Positions 18,201 through 28,300 of a DNA stretch of 39,050 nucleotides are shown here, piece by piece (the stretch's first letter is position 1; each line of letters begins with the position of its first letter). Position numbers and translations under genes: made by a program. The notes under the pieces are model-generated. The model saw only the letters and a list, made by a program, of their open reading frames with translations, did no database searches and had not been told where the DNA came from. This DNA comes from a virus, in IMG/VR virus record IMGVR_UViG_3300018421_000073, positions 1-39,050 of that record. One strand, written 5' to 3'.

Positions 18201-20402
18201 AATTACTTCGCCAGGAAGAAACTTACCAGAAAGAGTTGTTACCATCAACTCATTAGCAGTAGAGAATGCCGATCCTTGAGCGCCCTCAATGACCCCGTAA
18301 GCACCACTAGTGACACCAAAGATATATTTACCCTTAGTGAACTCTCCCGTAGCTACAGGGGCATCCAGAACGATCTTAGTGTAGAATGTAGGACCGAAGT
18401 AACCCAATCCAAAAATAGCATTATATGCAGACTGACCACCAGATAATTTGCCTTTAGAAACAACAACATCTGTGTCTGGATTAAAACCAAATCCCGTTTC
18501 TCTAAATGTATAGTTTGCTGGTTTTGCTACGCCGATCAGTGGAGTTACATGCTCGCTGTAATCTACAACATAACCAAGAACTTGGTCTGGATCCAATGAT
18601 GGATTTGAAGTATCTGTATCTAAGTAAATTTTTCTAGTTAATGCTCCATCAACTTCATCATACTCTTTAAGGAGACCAATCAACTCGTCTTTATTTCCAA
18701 GAAGAGTCAATTCTGCATATCTCTTAGCAGCGAGAATATCTGGTCTATATTTTACTGAAAATCCAATGAGTTTAAATGTCTTAAATGTTGCTGGAGATCC
18801 ACCATCATAAGTATATACAACATGAACATTTCCATTGCTGTCACAGCAATCATCAAAACTTAAGTCATTTGTTGTATTAATTTTGTCGATTAAACCAGTT
18901 TTTGTAATATCAACAGTAATCGTTTTGATTGCCTGTGTGTCCGTATATAAAGTTCCTCTTCTATTGACCGTAGATTTTGTTTCTACTCCAGTTCTAGATG
19001 GATCTTGTGTTGAAGATCCAAGGAATGAAATATTTTGTCCAATCGTACCGTCATTATAAGTCCTGTACAATTCTAGATCTGGATATGCAGTTAGATCTGA
19101 TCCGTCAGCATTAAAAGGAACAGAACCATAAACATTAGTAACTGGATATGTTGGAAGACCTGAGGTTTTTAGAGTAATGTTCTCTGCGTTTACAGTTTCC
19201 CTAGCTTTGTTAATTACAATTTCCTTGGTTTCTTTATTAACAATTTCATATCCTCTAATATATGCCTTACCAGGACCAACACTAACAACCATCTTTTGTG
19301 ATGCATCCTGAATGCTAAATCCATTTACTAGATTGTCGCTATCAGCAGCATAAATTCCGTTGTTTCCATCTTTCTGATAGTATTCTCTTACATCAGTATC
19401 AAAACGATCAACAACATAGTCTCCAGACTCATCATATGTTCTTCTTGCAAGAGTATTTTCTAAAACAGTATAATCGGTTGCTTTAATTTGCTTTTGGATT
19501 ACACCACTCTTTACAGTAAGAATCTTGATAAAGTTTTTATCTGTTGTAGCATCTAAATCATACTTTTCCAGATTTAGAGAAATGCTTAGTCTGTGTGCTC
19601 CAGGAGCAGAGTAATTTGAAGAACCAATAGCATTATCATATAATGTTACATCTTCTTCTGGAGTTACAATCGTTTCTTGAATTCTAAATCCAATTTTTGC
19701 TGATGGGGCATTGTAATATGGATCAATAACAAATAACTCCTCATCATTTCTTACAAAATATCCATTAACAAAATAGACACCTTCTTCAACCTTTACAGCA
19801 GAAGCAAATCCCATCGCGGGACTTGAAAGAACCGTTTCTGCTTTTGTATCTGGATCAATTACAGTAACAGTAGTTGGTAGAACACTTCCATCAGTTCCAA
19901 CTACTAACAAAGGAGTATTAACTCCATTCACAACTTCTAGAGTTTCACCTTGTCTGAAAGTATTTTCATTTCCAGCATTACCACTAGAAAGATAGTTTAC
20001 AAACAATGTATCTGCGTTAGTCTCTGTAGATTCTTTAATCGCTACGAGATTTGCAGTTACGCCAGAAGTAAGACCTCTCAGTTGTCTTCCGACGATTTGA
20101 CTGATATCATATTTTCTGAATACTATTACACCATCTTCATTTACCGCAACTTCGGAAACGGAAGACAGTTTTACATAGTCTAATCTATTATTAAGACCAA
20201 CTTCTCCAGGAACAACCAACTCACCCTGTTTGAAAGCATTCTTGCCGAAACTCTCAATCTGGTTTTGAAGGATGGACTGAACTTGGGTTAATTCTCTTCC
20301 TTGAATCGAGTAACCAGGACGGAATAGAATTTTGTAGAAATTCTTATTCGCATCAAAGTCCTCATAATAAGGAGAAACATTAAGGTTAGTCTTCTGTGGC
20401 AT
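12216..20402 (-). CDS. Giant DUF4815-like virion structural protein (2728 aa)
   Basis: The N-terminus (about 1-240: NLNVSPYYEDFDANKNFYKI, LFRPGYSIQGRELTQVQSIL, PGEVGLN) is the DUF4815 type found in large baseplate-associated proteins of T4-like marine phages. A helical, probably coiled-coil stretch (about 1370-1410, KLEKRIERLEYY) precedes conserved segments around FEGGLFITSLELFFNTKSSD and GVTYALVIETDSIEYKLW. Gly-Gly-Ser-Gly-Tyr repeats lie near residues 1970-2030. There are no membrane segments. It follows gp8, in the place of T4 genes 9-10, so a peripheral wedge or fibre-attachment role is likely but not proven. Its leader carries an unusual hairpin (20405-20450) that covers the ribosome-binding site. 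Confidence 0.85.
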   Translation of the reverse strand: MPQKTNLNVSPYYEDFDANKNFYKILFRPGYSIQGRELTQVQSILQNQIESFGKNAFKQGELVVPGEVGLNNRLDYVKLSSVSEVAVNEDGVIVFRKYDISQIVGRQLRGLTSGVTANLVAIKESTETNADTLFVNYLSSGNAGNENTFRQGETLEVVNGVNTPLLVVGTDGSVLPTTVTVIDPDTKAETVLSSPAMGFASAVKVEEGVYFVNGYFVRNDEELFVIDPYYNAPSAKIGFRIQETIVTPEEDVTLYDNAIGSSNYSAPGAHRLSISLNLEKYDLDATTDKNFIKILTVKSGVIQKQIKATDYTVLENTLARRTYDESGDYVVDRFDTDVREYYQKDGNNGIYAADSDNLVNGFSIQDASQKMVVSVGPGKAYIRGYEIVNKETKEIVINKARETVNAENITLKTSGLPTYPVTNVYGSVPFNADGSDLTAYPDLELYRTYNDGTIGQNISFLGSSTQDPSRTGVETKSTVNRRGTLYTDTQAIKTITVDITKTGLIDKINTTNDLSFDDCCDSNGNVHVVYTYDGGSPATFKTFKLIGFSVKYRPDILAAKRYAELTLLGNKDELIGLLKEYDEVDGALTRKIYLDTDTSNPSLDPDQVLGYVVDYSEHVTPLIGVAKPANYTFRETGFGFNPDTDVVVSKGKLSGGQSAYNAIFGLGYFGPTFYTKIVLDAPVATGEFTKGKYIFGVTSGAYGVIEGAQGSAFSTANELMVTTLSGKFLPGEVIREEEDALGGTNSARIATNNTISHFIVKYRSSGGYQAGSGLTINGVVYDTSKVEVKTNIDGKVYAVDILNRDLFKQTYSQPPTVLVDVGSSSVTTSAKIEAVLFRNTVTTYTPEDVKSFGCSFGSGGSNKFTADLETSKAPYAKLTPITDFTFTGTAGYKFLSCNGFNGDTTTFLKSGDYIQFTGDDGFTEKAMVLYATKPEGTLKSRIYLDTVLPSDVSNSSVVKVGSVIENANKGSLLYPTGGSQVSSISQGTNDSKITFYYRKDFITEASGSGGNITFTAQLPFGTQRFSAFSPENFVMTVLDPGSSTNVSRGDVIYLTDTDIITSNTTDVTSGLNAGSVQVSLPAEFFGTSSEPFPKLKLSATLELSKARPRIKTSVKNKRVLIKSVGDRIVPIRGEDFDSEDTSVETYSDVYKLKYIYEGTSAAAPVIDSAGNLVTGIDVTERYTFDSGQRDTFYDVSRIVLKPGFEAPVGQLVVAFDYFEHSQGDFCTVDSYLHEAGVTLDEIPTFNSAVYGIVSLKNVFDFRPKVDSTSTITGFQDQSSREIIIRNFIGNGGVASVIPAPDDNIEFTFKFTQTEFLNRIDGIYLNKKGEFVLKEGNSSQNPTKPELIDDAIPLYYYYIPAFTTSSKDVRITPVDNRRYTMKDIGKLEKRIERLEYYTTLSILEQQALNMQIKDTIGLDRFKTGFVVDNFESHKIGEVSSEDYRCSIDTQQSVMRAPNKEDSLRLKEINTTNDQRFVDGYVRTGDIVTLPYTEIQVIGNDFATKTINPNPFVTLQYVGDGALSPEIDSWYDQTVEPLIIDNNTGLYSIFIAKDDVTETFSSIFNSFVINWVGTTGTFGTITSLGTTNTDQSIAKVARASTSSSSNVSPDNNEIGKGITSNSDDKSSVATSLKFYARSVPVKFTVRRLKPFTRVYPFLDGIDISRWVNPDSRFSGIAGNSLIGFNSPITTDENGNASGLILIPAGYPPIENTTWTGDVKTVSYDFTQTVVRVSTGTKTIRFTSSAANAAKDTVDTYTDLKFYATGKLPQNPATITSTSPAFFKANEGIQRIDSVTDVEIKPNPLAQTFTIDSFEGGLFITSLELFFNTKSSDIPIRAYITNTEAEKPAKHILPGAEATVSPNTKIRVYTNGTTTIKIGEAITGAVSACSGPLLKVLDTTNIEVSASADGNVILSNNQVYTLVLSNHNGREFIQNENLIITSVTEYNNANNTKLALTIAKDSGTVSDLVISNTGTGYESAFLTFESPQLPGGSQASGAVKISNGKIYNASVALGGSGYTAPPAIVVRGVGSSASGAVITATINIDTPAVRMGVAVDTGEVTNSTTPTKFKFKNPVYLQNGVTYALVIETDSIEYKLWASRLGETEIVTSSPVTTQPLLGSVYKAQNTNAWTEDLFEDLKFRLHRAEFDITKNASLRISNENLGMERLSLNPFETSGVSDQNATSELFKLNNRIVKVYHKNHGFEDRGKSYVFFSGADGVGGVSNTQLNTTLFEVQNSGIDTYNIINETTAASSIKGGGSLVLASFNRKYERLFPQVNYLSFSGTSIESTVKTTNIVPVDSNTNNYTSYSQTSYEKTFLNEIQYFTNQKVIASRINQVLNNINRSLEYKIDFRSDVSYLSPAIDLSSASVITSTNRIEKATGSETRYGRRDQVLKLKEVYSFGTGALTGGDIEIGDSIEGSNSKAKGIVVDRKEVSGTPVVIVRISTVNSFVKGDTLSISGETITPSIITDPVKISFGGTEGPAIIANGATVVARDVSLQNSFDAKIEGRVTFFDIKNQIITVKNDKKPYGSTTFTQSISEASIAEPEVARSITSQNPGVEDIFRVGDIIKYTGQDEDEKAYWEVKELSYTDGIDYSPENNFLNSSSVAKYVTKEISIGNPGTSINVKLTANIKDISDIQVLFRYKESSSQESFDVIEYQYFNGTGLPDVPTVATADNTISSVVEKQESYQELEYSVSDLPEFSSFGIKIVMKSDNPAYVPKIQDMRAVASY

Positions 20403-20404
20403 CG

Positions 20405-20450
20405 TACTCCGCCAAATACAAACATCTAGTCGTTAGTATTTAGCGGAGTA
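20405..20450 (-). promoter_or_regulatory. Leader hairpin covering the RBS of the 2728-aa gene, overlapping a late promoter motif
   Basis: On the minus-strand RNA, UACUCCGCUAAAUAC (20450-20436) pairs with GUAUUUGGCGGAGUA (20419-20405) over 15 bp with one G-U pair; the loop is 16 nt. The 3' arm holds GGAG, which ends 4 nt before the AUG at 20402 and is the only plausible Shine-Dalgarno. The 5' arm contains GCTAAATA (20444-20437), a late promoter-like motif. A transcript starting at that promoter would lack the 5' arm. Confidence 0.65.
20437..20443 (-). promoter_or_regulatory. Late promoter-like motif CTAAATA inside the hairpin
   Basis: Minus-strand CTAAATA lies 35 bases upstream of the ATG at 20402, the same variant and distance as the motif before the terminal fibre gene. 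It has one mismatch to NATAAATA. A start about 6 nt downstream would fall near 20431, in the loop of the hairpin. Confidence 0.4.
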
Positions 20451-20459
20451 AAATATAAA

Positions 20460-22271
20460 TCAGAACTCGATTACAAGTTTGATATCTTCAATTTGGTCAG
20501 GGGCACGAGTGATGAGACGACGGTTCTCGATGTAGATGATATCGCCAGAATTATTAGCGATCTCAGGGGTGCCAAGACCATTGCCTAGAGTAGCACCTTC
20601 TAGAGAACCGTTGAAGGTAGTATCAACATTGCCATCTGCAGCAGAAGTTGCTCCATCAATGTCAGGAGTTCCATTTGCTTCAAACAGATAAACTTGACCG
20701 TTATGTAGGTGTTGATCTGGTGACTGATAATACTTGAGGATACCGTCTGTGCTTGAACCGTTATCTAAGGTCCAAGAAACAACAGTTCCTTTTGCGATAT
20801 TACCATCAGCACGAACTTGGGTAATCTGCTCATCTGCAATGTAGTCAGCAGTTGTGCCAGTAATCTTCAATGAGAAAAGACCATTGAGAGTTGCAGCAGT
20901 TGATTCCGTAGTAGTTCCATAGTCATATGGATCTGTAATAAGACCAATTCTACGGAAGTCGTTATCTACAGGGAAGTCTCCAGAACCTTCAGCGTAGGTT
21001 AGACGAATGTTCGTCATAACACGCTTCGCGTTGAGTTCTAGATCAGCATCAAAACCATGACCGCCCTTAGGTGGAAGAACAACTTCAATTGAACCAGTAT
21101 GTCCAGCTGGGGTTGTTACTGGGGTAGTCAAACCTTGATCGCTGTAAAGGTTTCCATTTTCAAGGAGAACATTCGCGTAAGTGTATCCAGATCCACGAAC
21201 AGCAACTGATACAGAACTAATAGCTCCTCCAGCAGTAGTTGTAAATTCAAGAACACCACCAGTTCCATCTCCCTTGATGGAAGTGAATAGGGTTTGTGAT
21301 GCAGGTAAGTTTGTGCCAGCATCTTCGATTAGAGCAACATCAACAGCACCAGCAACTGCGATACCTGCTGTTGCTGCTCTGGTTGTTTCACCAGGAAGAG
21401 TGATTGGCATGAAGTCTGAAGACAAGAACTTCAGAACATCATCTGTAGGAAGTGTGAACATATACTTCCAAATATAACCAGCACCAGATGGTTCTGTAAA
21501 GATTCCCGTTCCAACATCATATCCAGCAGCTGCTGTTCCTGGTTCTACAGTTGCGTTTTGTCCAGTTGGATTTGCTGGATTCTCTCCATTGTAAAGGCAC
21601 TTGAAGACTTCGTATGAAGAGTTCATTACATAGAACTTAGCCTCAGAAATACTATCAAAACCTAGAGCGGTTTGCTTACCGACTTGACCACCGCCACCAG
21701 GAGTAGCAGAATAGTCTGGTTTCCACATGTCAAACTTGGGATTAGCAACTAGATCCCAGTTATAGCGGCGAACAACAGCGCGAGCATTCGCAGATGTTAC
21801 TCTCTTAGCAGCAATAATGTCATCATAGACGCCATATTTTTCGGTTTGGTTGTCTAGTGGAAGTGGTGGTGCATCTTCTGTAGCGTAACGATATACACCA
21901 GATTTTGCAGTAACTCCAGTATCAGCAGCACCATTATACTCTTTTAGAGTTGTTCCAAGTGCAGGAGCAGAAGCAACTCCGCTGCTTCCAAAAACATTGG
22001 TTAGGAGAACTGAGTTGGAGTATACTTCCTGAATGGTAGCTCTCCAAGTTGCAGATCCGTAATTAGTACCAGCATAGAGTTCGTTGCCAGGTGTCAGAGT
22101 TCCACCAGCAGTGGAGAAAGTCTCTACATATACCTGCCACGCTTGTGGGCGACCTACGAAGAAGTAAAGTCTGGTACGGTCGGCGCTAGCATCAGATGCG
22201 CCTTCACTAAGCGATTCAAGGAATTGTTTCGCATTAAAAATTCTAAATTTATCAGAGATGATAGCAGCCAT
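20460..22271 (-). CDS. 8: Baseplate wedge subunit gp8
   Basis: The N-terminus MAAIISDKFRIFNAKQFLES, with FFVGRPQAW soon after, fits the gp8 family. The conserved block KGGHGFDADLELNAKRVM, then GDFPVDNDFRRIGLITDPYD (about residues 400-455), and the C-terminal end ENRRLITRAPDQIEDIKLVI are hallmarks of T4 gp8. In T4, gp8 is a dimeric wedge protein that joins gp10, gp7 and gp6. At 603 residues this one is far longer than T4 gp8 (334), and it carries a Gly-Ser-Gly-Tyr repeat (about residue 365) of the kind seen in the neighbouring fibre proteins. It follows the gp7-position gene as in T4. Two overlapping late promoter motifs lie about 40-50 bases upstream. Confidence 0.93.
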   Translation of the reverse strand: MAAIISDKFRIFNAKQFLESLSEGASDASADRTRLYFFVGRPQAWQVYVETFSTAGGTLTPGNELYAGTNYGSATWRATIQEVYSNSVLLTNVFGSSGVASAPALGTTLKEYNGAADTGVTAKSGVYRYATEDAPPLPLDNQTEKYGVYDDIIAAKRVTSANARAVVRRYNWDLVANPKFDMWKPDYSATPGGGGQVGKQTALGFDSISEAKFYVMNSSYEVFKCLYNGENPANPTGQNATVEPGTAAAGYDVGTGIFTEPSGAGYIWKYMFTLPTDDVLKFLSSDFMPITLPGETTRAATAGIAVAGAVDVALIEDAGTNLPASQTLFTSIKGDGTGGVLEFTTTAGGAISSVSVAVRGSGYTYANVLLENGNLYSDQGLTTPVTTPAGHTGSIEVVLPPKGGHGFDADLELNAKRVMTNIRLTYAEGSGDFPVDNDFRRIGLITDPYDYGTTTESTAATLNGLFSLKITGTTADYIADEQITQVRADGNIAKGTVVSWTLDNGSSTDGILKYYQSPDQHLHNGQVYLFEANGTPDIDGATSAADGNVDTTFNGSLEGATLGNGLGTPEIANNSGDIIYIENRRLITRAPDQIEDIKLVIEF

Positions 22272-22308
22272 GGGTTTCTTGTTCCGACGTTTAGGTTTGT
22301 GCCTGAGT

Positions 22309-22322
22309 TATTTATATTTATG
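22309..22322 (-). promoter_or_regulatory. Tandem overlapping late promoter motifs upstream of gene 8
   Basis: The minus strand reads CATAAATATAAATA: CATAAATA (22322-22315) and TATAAATA (22316-22309) overlap by two bases. TATAAATA is the exact T4 late -10 consensus. The nearer copy ends 38 bases before the gp8 ATG and lies in the 58-base gap after the upstream gene. No -35-like element is needed for this promoter class. Confidence 0.7.
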
Positions 22323-22329
22323 CAGTTAT

Positions 22330-25300
22330 TTAGGAGATTACATAGAATACCAATTCATCACCATTGGTAATGGTGTTTGTTCCTCTGACGAATGTACAAC
22401 CAGTAAATGTAGTAGAAGTTTTTCCAGTATATTGAATCAAAGCTCCCGCACTAGTAAACAAATATCCACTTGATGGGAAGTGAGTTGTACTATTAACAGA
22501 GATTGTTGTTGGGATAGTAGCACCAGTTGTAGTGGTAACTGCAACTGGATTATTGAATGATGGAATACCGAGATTGAACTTATCGCCAGCAAGAGTGAAA
22601 TTGGAGTTTCCTCTAAATTCAAAGTCATTGATGGTGACACTTGCAAATATTCTTTCAAATTCTGCAATAGAAATACCACTGGAAGGAATCAATCCTTCGT
22701 CCTTAGAAACATAATTCCAACTCTTAATATTTGCGCCCAAGTTTCCAACTGTGTAGTTGCCAACATAATCAACTTCTTCAGACTCTAGAATGTTTCTGAT
22801 TTCAATGGAAGTTCCATCTCTCTGTACAACTTCTCTGGAAACAAGAGTAATATCTCCAGAATTTCTAGTTGAAACAGGATTTGTAAAGTAAATTGTTTCT
22901 TGGAAATAATCTACAACACCACCTGGAGGAGCAAAGAATACGATTTCTCTTAATGAATTTCCAAGTACGGTGGATTCAGTTTCAATTTGAATTTCGGCAG
23001 TTGCTGCTATTGTTACAGTTTGGATAGTATTTGCTACATCACCTTGAGATGTTGTTTGTCTTCTTCTATCAAATGTTACACTCGATATCGAAATAACATC
23101 AACTTCTGCTTGTACAATCTGAGTCTTCTGTAGTGTTACTGTAGAAGAAGACGCTACAATTGTTTGAGACTGAGATTGAGTCAGTCTTTCTGATCTACCA
23201 TCGGCAACTCCACTCTTAACACTGGTTTCACTTACGAACGAAGATACACCACCAAATGCAACACTTACATAATCTTCTACCTGACGAATGAATGTTCCTG
23301 GTGCCCAATTTTGTTCAACAGTATTATCTTGTGCTCGTGTAATGTTTACAAATCTATCTTCACCTTTTCTTGGATAGTAGACTACCTCAGTACCAACAAG
23401 TAACTTACCATGACTTGAGAATCTGCCAGTATTTCCGATATAAACAATTGTATCTCCAATATTGAGAGGTGCTTGTAAATATCCTCCTGGTGCGGTGAAT
23501 GATCCTGCAGATGTAATGCGAGAATTATCAACTTCTACTTGAACGATAGATGTTGCCACCCTATTGGCAGTGAGAGCAGTAAATGTGACAATATCTTCTG
23601 CCCTGACAGAAACAATTCTCGAAACCTCTCTGTCTGCTGATTGCAACCTTAGTACGCCGCCTTCTCCATTAATCTCAACAGGATCAGGTGTAATGTATAC
23701 AATATTTCCTGCTCCTGGTTGGGTTGAACCCTCGGGCATGAAAGCAGCACCTTCTTCAATTGGATCTGGATTAATTTCAGTTTCTATTGTATCCGAAGAA
23801 GACGATGGAGATCTTAGAATAATAGTAGAAATAAATGCCTGATTTGGTGGTGGAAGTTCAATAGCAGATACAAACGAACTAATAGTAAGAGATTGACTTA
23901 CAACTGATTGAACATTTAATTTAATAAGAGAAACCTTAATGTCGTCTTGCTTGACTACATTGTATTTGCGAGTTACAACAACATTTGGAGCCTCTGTATA
24001 TCCAGATCCTCCCGATACTAGTTCTACACCAATTACATCACCTTTAGAAGTAACAACCCTTGCTCTAGCACCACCACCGTTAGAATTTTTTGGAATAAAC
24101 TCTATGTTTGGTGGAATCTCATAATTATACGCTGTTGGTCGGTAGAACCTATAAAGAATGTTTGTTCCTCTAGAAAGTCCACCTGGAGTAGAAGTTACAA
24201 ATGTATGGGCACTAGTATCACTAGAAATACCAACATTTACTGTAAATGTGTTTGTAGTAACAGAATCAATAACAATCCACTTCCCTGCAAGAGGATCAAT
24301 TCCCTGTCTTGGATAACTGTGCTGGGTAGTATTTGCATCTAATGCACATGTAAAGACAACAGAATTATTTGCAAACTTAACAAATTGACCCTCTGAGAAT
24401 CCATGATTTGGAATAGTTCCAACAAAAATACCAGCTGCTGGGTCATATGTTGCATCAGTAATAGTATGAGTAGAAATATTTTGTACTTCCTCTCGTACCT
24501 GTCTTTCATTCCAAATTAACTTACTTACAGAACCGTTTTCAATCTCTGCTTTTATGCTCAGACCTTCACCAAAAGTCTTTCCGTTATATCTGGTTATTCC
24601 AAAAGAACCATAGATCGAATTAGCACCATCGTGATTAACTCTAAAGTCTTTTGATGATACTTTGTCTGGAGTAGATCTAATAGTTCTATAAGAAGACTCT
24701 CCATCTACTTTAATCTTATCTCCAGGTGATAATCTAAAGAATCCTTTTCTCTGCAAAAGATCATTGGATTTCTTCACATCATTCTTGAAATATGATCTAT
24801 CAGTTTTGACTAATTGAGTTTCTGTACTGGAAATTGTTATTAATGGACTTCCGAAGAAATGTGTCGAAGATGTAGATGCACCTAAAGTCTTTGCGTATGT
24901 TGCTCTATTAGGATCAAAATCTATGTTATTTGTATAAATTTTTAGTTCAAGTTGATCCTGACTAATTACTTTCCAATCATATACCTTTCCGATAGGATAA
25001 ATGTCAGATCCATCCTCTTGATATAGGTATATGATTTCATAAGTTGTTAAAGCGTAATCGTTGGTAACAGCAAAACTATTGAAGTCAGATGCTACAAAAG
25101 CACCTGTCATAGATACGGTTTTGTCATAAAGATATCCATTAATATCAAAGTTGTGGATTGTTACTGTTGGTTCAATATCTCTACCATAAAATAGTCTAAT
25201 ATCAACTACATCTTCAGATCTAATTGGATATGAAAATGTAATAGTAGACCCAACAATTTCATACGCAGTTACACGCTTTTGAATTACACCATTTAAAATG

Positions 25301-28300
25301 ACGATTAAGAATCTTTCATCATCAATATTGAGAATAGTATCTTCTGCAACGCTAACAATTTGATGTGGTCCTGTAGTCTCTCCATCAATATTAGCATCGT
25401 CGATAGTATATCTCTTTTGGTTTCCAACATTGACAGCAAAGAATTTTTCTACCTGAGTTGGTTCTCCAATTGTTCTGGCAGACAAATCTTGATCCCAAAT
25501 AGGAGGAGAACTAAACTTGATTAAGTTTGGTACTACAGTCTTATCAATATAATATGCATCAAACGCTGGTTCATTTGGTGAATGTTTGGTTCTTTGGATA
25601 ACTCCGTTTAAAGCAACGAATAAATTCTCATCTGCTTCGGTCAAAGCAACTGGAGATCCATCATCGTCCCAATATAATTCAAAATCTTTTGTCTCGCCAT
25701 CAATGTAATCTGGAAGAGTTAGTGGTGTAGTTACATTGTCAACCATAGAATTTTCCATGATTGAAGCATATACGGACAAAGCAGAAACTACATCTTCACA
25801 TTCTCTAGAAAGTAGTTCTGGATCTGGAATAATATTGTAGTTTGTATATACAGTGAAGTTTGACAAATAATATCCAGATCTAGAAGGATTTACTGGAGAT
25901 GGATCAATAACCTTTGGACCCACATTTAAAATCTCTTCTACAATCTCCCAGTATGTGTTTAATGAAGATTCTACTCCAGCACATGCGGGAGAGACTAAAT
26001 CAATAATTACCTCAGTATCTGTGACAGGACCAATATTTGTATATGGGGTAGTTCCAGGCAAAGATTGCCTCATTGCCTTTACACATAAATCAGTCAATAC
26101 TAATTTGAAAACATCTTTAGTTTCTTCAAATTCATCGACAATATAATTGAGTGTGCTTCCTTTGAAGTATAACTCGGCATATTCAACAAACTTATTATTT
26201 CCACCAAAACGAAGATGGAAGATTGCTGCGTCGATAAAGTATCCAGTATCGCGTCTGCACTTAGATTCTTTAGTAGACCAAGTTAACCCAGGATACTTAT
26301 CCTTTGCATAATTGATTGCATAATCAATAATGTAATCTTTATTTTTCTGAATCAAATTGGAAGCATCATAGAATGTTCCATTATTGACACCACTAAACGA
26401 GAAGGTTGCTTGATTCAATCCACTGAATATAGGTGGGATTGACAAAGAACTTCCTGGTGGCAGACTGTATGTGTTTGGTGGAGTTACAGCACCAGTTGCT
26501 GTTGGCAATGAATTAGATCCAGCAGCTGCAACTCCATTTAAGTAAGTTACCCCAGGAGAAGCAGATCCAGCGGGTGCTACACTACTAGAAACTAAAGCGT
26601 TAGCAGAAACTCGCACCTGAGTGTCAGAAACAATTTCTATTACTCTAATATTAGCATCAGATGGGAAAGCACTACCAGAACTTACATAAGCACCGATAGC
26701 GATATTATCCGTACTATCCACTGTAATTAGATCACTGCCAGCAGTATATGAAACATTCACAGCAACCCAATCCCAATTTCTGGTTGCCATTTTTGCAAGT
26801 CTGACTACATATTGAGCAGCATCATTAAACTCAATATTTTGTCTGCTATACTTTGTTCTAAATGAATCTGCATATTCTTTCGACTTTACATTACCACCAA
26901 ATCTAATGTCATGTTGAATAGCATCACAGAAGTTTCTTAAATCTGCAGTGAACTTTTGTTCAATAGCAGTCCATGGAATAGTTCCATCACTTAATTGTGT
27001 GGAATACTTATTTTCAAACCATCCAATAGTCTCGGCAACAATAAAGTTTGTATTGAGATCAATTTGATTAGCAGCATCGATCCATCTACCATCTCTTTGG
27101 TAGAAATTTCTAATCTTTCTGAAATGCTTATCATTATATACATTATCTAAAAATTCGATGTTTCTAATTAAAACCTTTTGTGCAGGAATCTCTTGACCTT
27201 CTACAACGGCAAAACCTAGTGGTGGAGTTGCAAAAGTAATTTGATTTCCAGAAAGGGTATATGCTACATTTGGTTCTTGTAATACGCCATCTAGAGTTAC
27301 AATTAAATTCTCTGCACTATATGGCGTATATGGAGAACCTCCATTATAAAGTGTAAATGTTTTTGTTCCAACCAATTGTCCAGAGGAATTGAATGTGCCA
27401 TCAAATGGACTTGGATCAGTTTCTAATTGTTTTAGAGATAGTTCTCTTGCCCTTAGAGTCTGTAAGTCAAATTCATTTACATCAACTGAACCTGTCGATC
27501 TAATTGATCTATAATCTTCTGTTGAAATAATTGTTTGAGTTAAAGTTCTCTTTGTACTTTCTACAGTGATCTTGTTTTTATCTGGATCCCACAATTCAAT
27601 GATCGAATAGTGATCTGACTTTGGCATCTCTGTTGGCATTTCAACGCCATTGGGTGCCTCAACTTTAGGATCAATGATAACTTCACCAAATAATTTAAAT
27701 CCAGCGGGGTGGGTTGTATCTTTTACAAGATCTCTCCAGGACTCAATAGAAGTCCTAGACTTGACAACATAAGAATAATCCTGATAGAAGAAAGAATCTG
27801 TAATTCTTTGGTTTGCATTTCCGATTCTGCCTCTATCAGAAATAAATCTACCCGTGTTATCAGAATATGGTTGTAAGTCTAAATCAAATACTGTTACATA
27901 GGTTTTCTCAATATTGACAGTCTGTTGTGATATTTTGCTTGTGATTGGATAATCTTCTCTGAGATCTCCATCAATATTGTAGATTTTCAGTAAGTTAGAA
28001 CCATTTCTCCACTCTCCAACTAAAGCAGAAAATACTTCTGTACCATTAATGGTTTGTGTGAGACGCTCTCCCTTCAAAAAATTCTTTGTATATCCACTTA
28101 CGACAAGCACATAACTTCCAGTGTACTCTGGTAAAATTGTCTTGTCTTGGTGGAAGGAACTGCCGTTCTTAACGATTCTGACATTCTTTGGTAATCCAAC
28201 TCTACTTCCATATGCAAATAATTTTACATCAGACTCTACGATTGAGATAGTTGGTGCTTTTGTATAATTTTTGCCTTTGTTTGTAATAATAATGTCTAAA

